Source of the DNA: Candidatus Endomicrobiellum trichonymphae
GTDB taxonomy: Bacteria > Elusimicrobiota > Endomicrobiia > Endomicrobiales > Endomicrobiaceae
Length of the DNA: 64,000 bases
NCBI RefSeq assembly: GCF_002355835.1
Contig: NZ_AP017459.1
Span: forward strand, 62,001-126,000
Reading direction: 5' to 3'
Shown in pieces: positions 30,644-38,816 of this stretch; the first letter of the stretch is position 1, and the number at the start of each line of letters is the position of its first letter. A program made the translations under genes and the position numbers. Below the pieces are notes generated by a model. It was not told the origin of the DNA. It searched no databases and saw only the letters and a program-made list of their open reading frames with translations.

Positions 30644-32203
30644 ATGCAAAAAAATTCTATTTTATTTGTAACCTTATCGGCTTTTACGGTTTTTATATGG
30701 TATTTTTTCTTTGCTCAACCATCGGAACAGTCTTACCGGCAGATGATGCAGCTTCAAAATACAGCTGCTGTTTCAGAGAGCGGAGTGAATAAATTTAAAA
30801 ATGCAGATTTAAATGAATTCCAAATAGATGATATATATGCCAAAGAAGAGCATATAAATATTGAAACCGAACAATACAAAGCCGTTTTAACAAATAAAGG
30901 GGGGGGGGTGTTGAGCTGGTCTGTTAAAGAAAAGAATGGGCAATGGGTGGATCTTGTATTTCCTGAATCAGCGCCCGTTATGGCAAATTTCCCCAATTTA
31001 ACTTATAAAGTTGTTTCAAAATCCGCTGAAAAAATAGTTTTTGAATATGCATCAAAAGAAGGCTGGAAAATTACAAAAATATATAACTTGTCAGATCTTT
31101 ATATGCATAATTTAAATATTTCTGTTGAAAAAAATGCTAAAACGCCTTTTCCGCAGATAGACTTAAAATGGGGTCCGGGACTAGGCACTGACAGCAAAGA
31201 ATTAAAAGAGAACATCTCGTTGACAAGAGCTTTGGTTTACACTGCAGTAAAACCTAACAAACTTAAAAAACTTAAAGATAACTTTGAACCTGCTTCTCTC
31301 TGTAAATGGACGGCTGTGGACAATAGATATTTCCTTGTTGCATTTATACCTAAAAATTCGATGGATTTTGATAAAATTTTATTTTCAAGACTTGAAAAAA
31401 AGCATCCTTGTTCAGTCATACTTAAGGCAGCAGAACCTAAAGATGTTGATAAAAAAGATTATTCTGTCAACTTTTATTTAGGTCCTAAAGACTATAAATA
31501 TCTAAAAACTTATGATTTAGGTCTTGAGAAAACTGTAGATTTTGGGTTCTTTGGGTTTTTAGGTAAAATTGCTTTTTCGATTTTGGTGTTTTTCTATAAA
31601 CTTACGCATAACTACGGCTGGGCGATTATAATGCTTACAACTATTATACAGATTTTGGTGTTGCCGCTGACTTTAAAAAGTTTTAAATCCTCAGCAGCAA
31701 TGAAACGTGTGCAGCCTGTAATAAAAGATATTCAGATGAAATATAAAGACAATCCGCAAAGGCTTAAAGCGGAAATGTTAAATATTTACCAATCTCAGAA
31801 AGTTAATCCTCTAGGCGGCTGCCTGCCTATGCTTTTACAGCTTCCTATTTTCTGGGCTTTTTTCACAATGTTGAGAAATGCTTACGAACTGAGAAATGAG
31901 GGCTGGATTTTATGGGTAAAAGATTTGTCCGCTGCAGATCAGTTTATGCAATTTGGATCTTTTAATTTGAATCTTCTTCCTTTAATGATGGGTATAGGAA
32001 TGTTTTTCCAACAGAGAATGACTACAGTAACATCAGATCCTACGCAGAGAAAAATAATGTACATAATGCCTGTAATATTTACATTTATGTTCTGGTCTTT
32101 TCCATCAGGGCTTGTTCTATACTGGCTTACTAATAGTTTGATTTCAATGATAGAACAATATTTTATAATGAAAAAAGATGCAATTACTGTAAAACATATT
32201 TAA
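30644..32203 (+). CDS. yidC: Membrane protein insertase YidC
   Basis: Inserts and folds inner-membrane proteins. From ATG 30644 the protein has 519 residues. I chose this start because AAGGAAAG lies just upstream and the first span (SILFVTLSAFTVFIWYFFF) then begins at residue 4. A large periplasmic domain follows, as in Gram-negative YidC. The C-terminal insertase core has five spans with GWAIIMLTTIIQILVLPLT and the conserved GGCLPMLLQLPIFWAFF. A run of ten G encodes Gly-Gly-Gly in the periplasmic domain without breaking the frame. It is an essential gene and intact. Confidence 0.96.
   Translation: MQKNSILFVTLSAFTVFIWYFFFAQPSEQSYRQMMQLQNTAAVSESGVNKFKNADLNEFQIDDIYAKEEHINIETEQYKAVLTNKGGGVLSWSVKEKNGQWVDLVFPESAPVMANFPNLTYKVVSKSAEKIVFEYASKEGWKITKIYNLSDLYMHNLNISVEKNAKTPFPQIDLKWGPGLGTDSKELKENISLTRALVYTAVKPNKLKKLKDNFEPASLCKWTAVDNRYFLVAFIPKNSMDFDKILFSRLEKKHPCSVILKAAEPKDVDKKDYSVNFYLGPKDYKYLKTYDLGLEKTVDFGFFGFLGKIAFSILVFFYKLTHNYGWAIIMLTTIIQILVLPLTLKSFKSSAAMKRVQPVIKDIQMKYKDNPQRLKAEMLNIYQSQKVNPLGGCLPMLLQLPIFWAFFTMLRNAYELRNEGWILWVKDLSAADQFMQFGSFNLNLLPLMMGIGMFFQQRMTTVTSDPTQRKIMYIMPVIFTFMFWSFPSGLVLYWLTNSLISMIEQYFIMKKDAITVKHI
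30899..30908. repeat. G10 homopolymer inside yidC
   Basis: Ten consecutive G on the plus strand encode a Gly-rich turn in the YidC periplasmic domain. Two other tracts of exactly ten G or C occur in the window, at 45567 and 49343. Confidence 0.95.
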
Positions 32204-32259
32204 TGACGCAGAGTGTCGTTAACTGTAAAAAAGAATAGTATGTACAGAGGTGTGAATAA

Positions 32260-32493
32260 ATGTCGGAAATAGAATTTAAAGGTAAAAATGTGATGGAAGC
32301 AATAACTAATGGATTGACGCAGCTTGGCTGTAATAAAGAAGATGTGAAAATAAAAATTGTCAGTGAAGGTTCGACTGGGCTTTTTGGACTTATGGGTGCA
32401 AAACCGGCGGTTGTTTTGATATCAGTAGACGATTCTAAGTGCGGTAACAAAACATTCTTTTCGTCCGACTATAAAAAATCCGCAAAAAAATAG
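32260..32493 (+). CDS. Jag N-terminal domain protein (KH and R3H domains missing)
   Basis: Jag/KhpB is an RNA-binding protein encoded next to yidC. This 77-residue protein has only the Jag_N domain: IEFKGKNVMEAITNGLTQLG, then STGLFGLMGAKPAVVLI. The KH and R3H RNA-binding domains expected afterwards are absent, and the following 127 bases show no trace of them. It is either a naturally short form or a truncated remnant. The position after yidC supports the identity. Confidence 0.8.
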   Translation: MSEIEFKGKNVMEAITNGLTQLGCNKEDVKIKIVSEGSTGLFGLMGAKPAVVLISVDDSKCGNKTFFSSDYKKSAKK

Positions 32494-32620
32494 AATATTA
32501 AAGACTTAATGTATGAGAACAAATATCATTTAGAACAGTACTTGGAATTGAATATATGCAGAAAAGTAATTAATCTGAAAAACATATTTTTTCGTGAAGA
32601 TATTTTGAGAAGAGAATATT

Positions 32621-32989
32621 ATGGATAGGAATAAGTTGATTGCTATAGTCGGTGTTTCTGAAAATCCGGATAAGACCGGTTTTAAGATTTTTACCGATTT
32701 ACTGAGAGCTGGTTTTAAAGTTGCAGCTGTCGGTATACGTGGTGGTGCGATTGCTGGAAAGAGAGTATATAAATCTTTAAAAGATTTACCAGCAAAACCC
32801 GATATGATTTTGACGGTAGTTCCGCCGGCAGGCACTGATAAAACTGTTGATGACGCGATAGATCTTGGTATAAAAGAGATTTGGATGCAGCCGGGATCTC
32901 AATCTGAAACAGCAGTACAAAGAGCAAAAGCTGTGGGAATGAAAGTAACAGAGAGTGGTTGTTTTATGTTGGTGCACGGAATATGGTAA
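32621..32989 (+). CDS. CoA-binding domain protein (YccU-like)
   Basis: A 122-residue single-domain protein of the Rossmann-like CoA-binding family: KLIAIVGVSENPDKTGFKIF at the start, a VVPPAGTDKTVDDAIDLGI middle and IWMQPGSQS, where the family has its conserved PG. The end ESGCFMLVHGIW is usual. The biological role is unsettled. It stands alone, with an AGAGAAT sequence before ATG 32621. Confidence 0.85.
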   Translation: MDRNKLIAIVGVSENPDKTGFKIFTDLLRAGFKVAAVGIRGGAIAGKRVYKSLKDLPAKPDMILTVVPPAGTDKTVDDAIDLGIKEIWMQPGSQSETAVQRAKAVGMKVTESGCFMLVHGIW

Positions 32990-33196
32990 TTTAAACTTTC
33001 AGACTGTTTTTAACGTATATTTTGCAAGTTGGAGTAATCTACCGTTAAACGTTTACAGGAGATTATATAGAAATGTATATGTGTAATATATACATCACAG
33101 CTGTTCATAATGCTCTTTTATAATTTGGATAAATATGATTGTAAAAGAGAGTATATGTACAAAGTTGTGAGCAGTTTTTCTAAGAAAAGTAAGGAG

Positions 33197-33870
33197 ATGA
33201 ATAAAAAATCAAAAAAATTAAAACAAAGTCTTTTAAAGCGGTGTTATTTGATATGGATGGCGTAATAGCAGATTCAATGCCGTATCATTTTATTTCGTGG
33301 TTTGAGGTTTTAAAACAGCATAATGTAAGAATAAACCCTATGATTATTTTTGAAATGGAAGGTGCAAAGTGGGATAAAGTTATAAAACTTGCATTTAAAC
33401 AGTCAGGCATACCATTATTTCAGCAGTTAACGCAAAAAATCCGCAAAAAAAGAGAACAAATTTTCAATCAGTATTTCAAGAGATATATTTTTACAGGCAT
33501 ACCAGAATTTATAAAATCATTGAAAAATAAGGGTGTTTTAGTAGGACTTGTCACAGGTTCTTCTTTAAAAGAAGCGCAAAAAATGCTGCCAGAATATATA
33601 TACAAATTGTTTGATACAATTATTGCGGGAGATGGAGTAAAGAGAGGTAAGCCCTACCCTGATCCTTATTTAGCTGCAGCAAAAAATTTAAAAGTTTTGT
33701 CTAAAGAGTGTATGGTTATAGAAAATGCTCCGTACGGCATAAAATCCGCAAAAGCTGCAAAAATGTATTGTTGTGCTATAGCTACAAGTTTATCAGGAGA
33801 TTTACTGTCAGAAGCCGATATAATATTTGATACCCACAGAGATTTATATGAATATTTTGAAGGCGATTAA
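33197..33870 (+). CDS. HAD-superfamily phosphatase (beta-phosphoglucomutase-like), start uncertain
   Basis: The active-site motif VLFDMDGVIADS opens the frame. Motif II is GLVTGSS. Lysine in KRGKPYPDPY and the acidic motif VIENAPYGIKSAKA complete the HAD set. The substrate is not evident. The open frame has a GTG at 33241 (210 codons) that is directly at the first beta strand and lacks a ribosome-binding site. The likely original start is ATG 33197 beside AAGGAG, which is out of frame by one base; a lost A in the A-runs at 33203-33217 would explain this. The enzyme may therefore be poorly made or inactive. All catalytic motifs lie in the intact part. Confidence 0.82.
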
Positions 33871-33971
33871 AACCTCTCTGCGTTTCTTCTTATTGTAAGT
33901 ATAGTCTGCCACTAAATATATTTTGAAGTTTGGAATAATGTTTATTTGTAAAACTTGTTTGCAGTTTTAAA

Positions 33972-33987
33972 TGTTTCACGTGAAACA
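33972..33987. promoter_or_regulatory. parS site 1 (ParB-binding palindrome)
   Basis: TGTTTCACGTGAAACA, a perfect 16-bp palindrome identical to the bacterial parS consensus. It lies about 560 bases before parA. Confidence 0.95.
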
Positions 33988-34465
33988 ATGCTTTTTTTAA
34001 TATGTCAAACAAAATGAAAGATAAAATAGGGGATTAAGGTCAAATTTTAAACTTTATAAATATAATTATATTACAAATGTTAAAACAAACGCATAGAATA
34101 AAGAAACCATTCTGTTAAATAGCGATATAAAAATGAAAAAGTAAGAAAGATTTTACATCAAATTAAAAACAGCTCTAAATTAAATTTAGAATTACAGTGC
34201 TGAAAGTCAAAATGGAAAAATGTTAAAAATTTTTCTAGACGTAAAATTGACAAAAAATCTTTAAAATTCAAAGACTGCAAATCTCATCTTAATAATGTTT
34301 ATTATGATATTAAGTTTTCGCGTAGAAAAATCTTTCCCATATAAAATCATATTATTACTGTTGTATTTTGCATAATTAAATTCGCATATATATTTGATAT
34401 AGTAGTTTAAAAGATTGTATAATTGATAATTACAGTTTTGTCTATCACACCGCAGTAATTAACTA

Positions 34466-34481
34466 TGTTTCACGTGAAACA
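34466..34481. promoter_or_regulatory. parS site 2 (ParB-binding palindrome)
   Basis: A second perfect TGTTTCACGTGAAACA, 58 bases before the parA start. Its position also allows autoregulation of parAB by ParB. Confidence 0.95.
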
Positions 34482-34539
34482 AATAGAGTCTAATATATAA
34501 GTTCCCGTAATATAATAGAAACTGTAAGCGGAGTTTTAA

Positions 34540-35304
34540 ATGAGTAAGGTAATCGCAATTGCTAATCAAAAAGGCGGAGTAGGAAAAACTACGACTGCAA
34601 TTAATTTTACGGCGAGTTTAGCATATATGGGGCATGAAAGTCTGTTAATTGATATGGATCCACAGAGCAACACGACAAGCGGGTTTGGTATTAATAAAAA
34701 TAATCTTGAAAAGAACATATATAATGTTTTAATAAATGAGGTAGCTTTGGAAGATATACTGCAGGATACCATTATGGACCGGCTTGATATTGTGCCCGCG
34801 ACCACCAGTTTAAGCGGTGCGGAAGTAGATTTGGTTAATATGTCCGACAGGGAAAAAAGACTGAAACTTGCATTAGAAAAATTTCATAAAATATATAAAT
34901 ACATTATTATAGATTGTCCTCCATCTTTAGGATTGCTTACAATAAATTCTTTAGTTGCAGCAGACACTGTTTTAATTCCTATGCAGTGTGAGTTTTTTTC
35001 ATTAGAAGGGTTGGGACAACTTTCAGAAACGATTTCTGCATTAATGCAAAGTTATGATTTAGAGTTAGAGGGCGTTTTGTTTACAATGTTTGATTCAAGA
35101 ACTAATCTTGCAGATCAGGTTGTAGAGGAAGTAAAAAAGTTCTTTAAGGAAAAAGTCTATGAAACAAAAATACCGAGAACAATAAAACTCGCCGAAGCTC
35201 CAAGTTTTGGGAAACCTGTTTTACTATATGATCCGTCAGGGAAAGGTTCTCAAGCATATATAGACTTTGCAAAAGAATTCCTTTTAAAGCAAAATATGGA
35301 GTGA
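34540..35304 (+). CDS. parA: Chromosome-partitioning ATPase ParA (Soj)
   Basis: Moves the origin region through ATP-dependent DNA binding together with ParB. The 254-residue protein opens with the deviant Walker A motif KGGVGKTTTAINF, followed by LLIDMDPQSNTTSGFG and the Walker B IIIDCPPSLGLLT. No N-terminal DNA-binding extension is present, as expected for chromosomal ParA. parB follows after 37 bases and two parS sites lie upstream. No lesion. Confidence 0.96.
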   Translation: MSKVIAIANQKGGVGKTTTAINFTASLAYMGHESLLIDMDPQSNTTSGFGINKNNLEKNIYNVLINEVALEDILQDTIMDRLDIVPATTSLSGAEVDLVNMSDREKRLKLALEKFHKIYKYIIIDCPPSLGLLTINSLVAADTVLIPMQCEFFSLEGLGQLSETISALMQSYDLELEGVLFTMFDSRTNLADQVVEEVKKFFKEKVYETKIPRTIKLAEAPSFGKPVLLYDPSGKGSQAYIDFAKEFLLKQNME

Positions 35305-35341
35305 AATTTAACACAGGTGTATTATCAAGGAGACATAGAGT

Positions 35342-36202
35342 ATGCAGAAAAAAGCATTGGGTAGAGGTTTAGAATCATTAATACCGGCATTAGCTGCAAA
35401 TAAAGCATCGACTGATGAAATAATAATAATAATACCATTAGATAAAATTAAATCTAACAGATTTCAGCCTAGAAATAAATTTGATGAAGTGAAGCTTCAA
35501 GAACTTGCGCGATCAATAGAAAAACACGGACTTGCACAGCCTATTTTAGTTGCCGCGTCGATAGTTCCTGGCGAATATGAGATTATTGCTGGGGAAAGGA
35601 GATACAGGGCATCTAAACTTGCAGGAAATAAAGATATAAAAGCTATAGTAAAACAATCTGCCGATGATAAGCAAAGGTTTGATTTGGCGTTGGTTGAAAA
35701 TATTCAGAGGGAGAATTTAGATCCTATAGAGGAAGCAAGAGCTTTCAAAAGACTCATAGAAGAATTTGGGCATACACATGAACAAATATCAGATATTGTT
35801 GGCAAAGAGAGATCTGTGATATCAAATGCGTTAAGGCTTTTATCTCTACCTGAAGATGTGCAATTATTAATAACTGAAGATAAAATTTCACCGGGTCATG
35901 GCAAAATACTTGCCGGAATAGAAGATAAAAATAGGATAAGAGCTATTGTAGATCGAATATTAAATGAAAACCTTTCAGTTCGAGCGGTAGAAAAAATTAT
36001 TTCCGAGCTTAAGCCTGAGAAAGAATCTGACGGACAGAAAAAGCAGGAAATAGAACTTATAAATTTAAAAGAAGAAATTCAAAGAAAGCTTGGCACAAAA
36101 GTCAATATTTCAGGAACAGGTAAAAAAGGCAGGATAGAAATTTATTATTATTCTTTAGAAGACTTAGAAAGAATTACAAAAGAGCTTAAATTTAGCTGTT
36201 GA
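35342..36202 (+). CDS. parB: Chromosome-partitioning protein ParB (Spo0J)
   Basis: CTP-dependent DNA clamp that loads at parS. The start ALGRGLESLIP is the ParA-interacting peptide. The CTPase box motif is GERRYRASKLAG, and a helix-turn-helix lies at HEQISDIVGKERSVISNALR. The dimerisation domain closes the protein (286 residues). It starts at ATG 35342 after a GGAGA site. ParA, ParB and two parS sites together form a complete partition system. Confidence 0.96.
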   Translation: MQKKALGRGLESLIPALAANKASTDEIIIIIPLDKIKSNRFQPRNKFDEVKLQELARSIEKHGLAQPILVAASIVPGEYEIIAGERRYRASKLAGNKDIKAIVKQSADDKQRFDLALVENIQRENLDPIEEARAFKRLIEEFGHTHEQISDIVGKERSVISNALRLLSLPEDVQLLITEDKISPGHGKILAGIEDKNRIRAIVDRILNENLSVRAVEKIISELKPEKESDGQKKQEIELINLKEEIQRKLGTKVNISGTGKKGRIEIYYYSLEDLERITKELKFSC

Positions 36203-36362
36203 TAAACCTTATTTAGTTTTTTATTTAAAATTTTGATATAAAAATATATCAAAAAAACAATTTATAAAAACGTATTGAAAAATGAATATAAAACTCAAAA
36301 TGTGATAATTTTGTGCTAAACAAGAAAACATATAAAACCGCTTGTGCATAAGTTGTTAATAA
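36197..36362. promoter_or_regulatory. AT-rich stretch with three DnaA-box-like 9-mers (origin candidate)
   Basis: TGTGCATAA (36343-36351) is a perfect inverse of the DnaA box TTATNCACA. TGTTGATAA (36197) and TGTTAATAA (36354) are each one mismatch away, all in one orientation. The bases between are extremely AT-rich. Position right after parB in a conserved origin-type neighbourhood supports, but does not prove, an origin. No dnaA gene is seen in the window. Confidence 0.35.
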
Positions 36363-36405
36363 CTTTTTGTATAGTTAAAGCATTAGATATGCATTTTAGA
36401 AATAG

Positions 36406-37821
36406 TTGAAAAAACTTAATTTAGATTATTCTTTGTTGTCTAAAAAAACTAATATTAAAAATATGGGAGCAGAAGCTCTTAAAAAAGTTGCTGACGCCAC
36501 AGCTGCAATGCCAAACACAACGCCTCAAGAGGCAGTGAACATGAAAAGTAATATTGATATTGAAATAAACGATGAATTTAAACAAGCTTATGATTTAATA
36601 GATAAAAGCGACAATTGTGTTTTTATTACCGGAAGTGCCGGTAGCGGAAAGACCACTTTTTTACGTTATTATACGATGCGTGCAAGTAAAAAAACTGTAA
36701 TTCTTGCTCCGACTGGCGTAGCGGCTCTTAACTGCGGCGGTGAAACAGTGCATTCGTTTTTTTATTTTAAACCTGATATAACTGTCTCAAAGATAAAAAA
36801 GAAAAAACTTTCTGAAAAATCTATATACAAAAAAGTTGAAACGATTATTATTGACGAAGCGTCAATGCTACGCTGCGATATTTTAGATTGTATAGATAAG
36901 TTTTTAAGATTAAACAGAGAGAAACGTCAAGAACCATTTGGCGGGGTACAAATGGTTTTTATCGGAGATTTAAAACAGTTGCCGCCTGTAGTAAAAAGGG
37001 AAGAGTATCATATATTTAATTCCGTTTACAAATCTCCTTATTTTTTAAGCGCATATTCTTTAAATAAATGTATTCTTCATACTGTGGAACTTAAAAAAAT
37101 ATACAGACAGAGGGACAGCAATTTTGTCGCATTGTTAAATGCAGTGCGTGACGGAACAGCAAATGATGATGAGATTGCTGAACTCAACAAAAAAGTATCG
37201 TCTCAAATTTTTAATAGACCTATGACGGTATATCTTACAACTACAAACAAAAAAGCGGCGTTTATAAATCATAAATATCTTTCAGAAATAGAATACAAAC
37301 AAGTAGTTTTTACAGCGGAGACAAAAAATATAGAGGAAAATTCAAAGGTTTTCCCTGCTGAATACGAACTAGTGATAAAAAAAAATGCACAAGTGATGAT
37401 GTTAAACAATGACGCAAAAAACAGATGGGTTAACGGCAGCATAGGCATAGTTGAGAATATAAAAAGCGGCGGCGACTTCGGTAAACTATCAATATGCATA
37501 AGATTTCCAAACGGGAGAGTTGAAAACGTTGAGCCGTATAAATGGGAGTTGTTTAAATATGGATGGAATGAAGAAAAAAAGCAGATAGAAACATATAGGG
37601 CGGGTTTTTTTAAACAGTATCCGTTAAGGCTTTCATGGGCAATTACAATACATAAAAGTCAGGGAAAAACTTTTGACAATGTTATTATTGATATGGAGTA
37701 TGGCGCGTTTGCTCCGGGACAGTTATATGTCGCTTTAAGTCGCTGCACATCTTTTGACGGAATAACACTTTCAAGACCGCTAACCAAAAGAGATATCCTT
37801 GCTCCTGCAGTGTGGGATTGA
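36406..37821 (+). CDS. Pif1-like DNA helicase
   Basis: Superfamily 1B helicase, 471 residues and intact. Walker A is ITGSAGSGKTTFLRYY, followed by VILAPTGVAALNCGG. The Walker B motif is TIIIDEASMLRCD, motif III is QMVFIGDLKQLPPV, and the late motifs are WAITIHKSQGKTFD and YVALSRCTS. This is the Pif1/RecD-type set. The start is a TTG at 36406; the ATG at 36463 (MGAEALKKV) is an alternative, and all motifs lie after both. Likely roles are replication-fork or G-quadruplex processing; the sequence does not specify. Confidence 0.88.
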   Translation: MKKLNLDYSLLSKKTNIKNMGAEALKKVADATAAMPNTTPQEAVNMKSNIDIEINDEFKQAYDLIDKSDNCVFITGSAGSGKTTFLRYYTMRASKKTVILAPTGVAALNCGGETVHSFFYFKPDITVSKIKKKKLSEKSIYKKVETIIIDEASMLRCDILDCIDKFLRLNREKRQEPFGGVQMVFIGDLKQLPPVVKREEYHIFNSVYKSPYFLSAYSLNKCILHTVELKKIYRQRDSNFVALLNAVRDGTANDDEIAELNKKVSSQIFNRPMTVYLTTTNKKAAFINHKYLSEIEYKQVVFTAETKNIEENSKVFPAEYELVIKKNAQVMMLNNDAKNRWVNGSIGIVENIKSGGDFGKLSICIRFPNGRVENVEPYKWELFKYGWNEEKKQIETYRAGFFKQYPLRLSWAITIHKSQGKTFDNVIIDMEYGAFAPGQLYVALSRCTSFDGITLSRPLTKRDILAPAVWD

Positions 37822-38058
37822 AGTTATTTTGGATACGAAGTATTTGACTTTATAAAAACTGCAGTTATATAATCTTGAGAACTGTTAATTAATATGAAAA
37901 ATAAAATACAAATTATCCGTTATTGAAATGATAAGTGTTGTCTTACTAATAAGAACTATGTATCAAGTTTCTAATTTGTTGCATAAATACATCTAAACCC
38001 AAAATAATAAATTGAAAAAACACAATAATATTGTAAAATTACGCTTCGTTAATAAAAT

Positions 38059-38145
38059 GGAGAGATGGCCGAGTGGTTTAAGGCGCAGTCCTGGAAAGAC
38101 TGTTTATTCGAAAGGGTAACTAGGGTTCGAATCCCTATCTCTCCG
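38059..38145 (+). tRNA. tRNA-Ser (anticodon GGA)
   Basis: An 87-base class II tRNA: acceptor GGAGAGA pairs with TCTCTCC, the anticodon stem CAGTC/GACTG encloses CTGGAAA (anticodon GGA), and a long variable arm precedes GGGTTCGAATCCC. The discriminator is G, as usual for serine. CCA is not encoded. Confidence 0.95.
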
Positions 38146-38816
38146 TATTTTAACTTTAGAGTAAAACTGACTGTTTCCGTACTCTGTTCGTTATTCGTCC
38201 CTTGCTTTTTGGTCTATTTAGGGGGGGCGAAATCTCTGAAAATTATATAAATAATGGAAAAGCCAAAGTTGAAAAACGTGTTATTGTATATAAAACAGGT
38301 GGCGAAAGTGTAAAGTGTTGTTTAAGTGTATATAAAAGATAAGAAAAGCAGAATAATATTACAGAGTTCTTTTAACAGAATATTGCCGCAGAAAAATATG
38401 ACAATAATGAAAGACTATAACTGTTATGCAATAGTAGTAGTAGTATATATTAGGAATTACTTTTGTTTTTTCAATGTTCTGCTATTTTTAATCCCAGTGA
38501 AAAATGGTTAATGTTAAGTTATATGTATTTTAGTGATTTTTATAGTAGTACTTATGCAAATCTGCGAATAATTTTAGGGGATTGTGTAAACATCAAAGTA
38601 TAGTTCCCTGTCGTCAGTAAGAAAGCTTGTTTCTTTATTTCTTTAAATATTATGACCCCGGTCACATAACATTTATAAAATACTTAATAATGCTAAAGGT
38701 TATCCTTAGAACACATAATGAGGCACAGCGAGTTAATGCGGTAGATTGGCTTTTATCTTAATATTATTTTTGTATTTTTAACTCAACTTTATAATTTAAA
38801 AATAATTGGAGATATT
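38146..38816. other. Gene-free stretch upstream of cas9
   Basis: About 670 bases without a coding frame that I recognise. It contains a 5-bp palindrome TGACCccGGTCA near 38655 and a TATAAT at 38790, 27 bases before the cas9 start, with a GGAGAT ribosome-binding site at about 38808. I looked here for a tracrRNA and CRISPR repeats and found neither with confidence. Confidence 0.5.

Larger units (their letters stand above)
33871..34539. other. AT-rich gene-free stretch with two parS sites
   Basis: About 670 bases between the HAD gene and parA with no coding frame that I recognise. It is extremely AT-rich and bounded by two identical parS palindromes. It is a candidate centromere region and possibly near the replication origin. 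Confidence 0.7.

Noticed and set aside
38652-38668. TGACCccGGTCA as a regulator operator for cas9
   Set aside because: A 5-bp palindrome is expected by chance in several hundred bases; nothing else supports it.
38146-38816. tracrRNA upstream of cas9
   Set aside because: Without a known repeat there is no anti-repeat to match, and no clear hairpin series plus T-run was found. Left as unknown.
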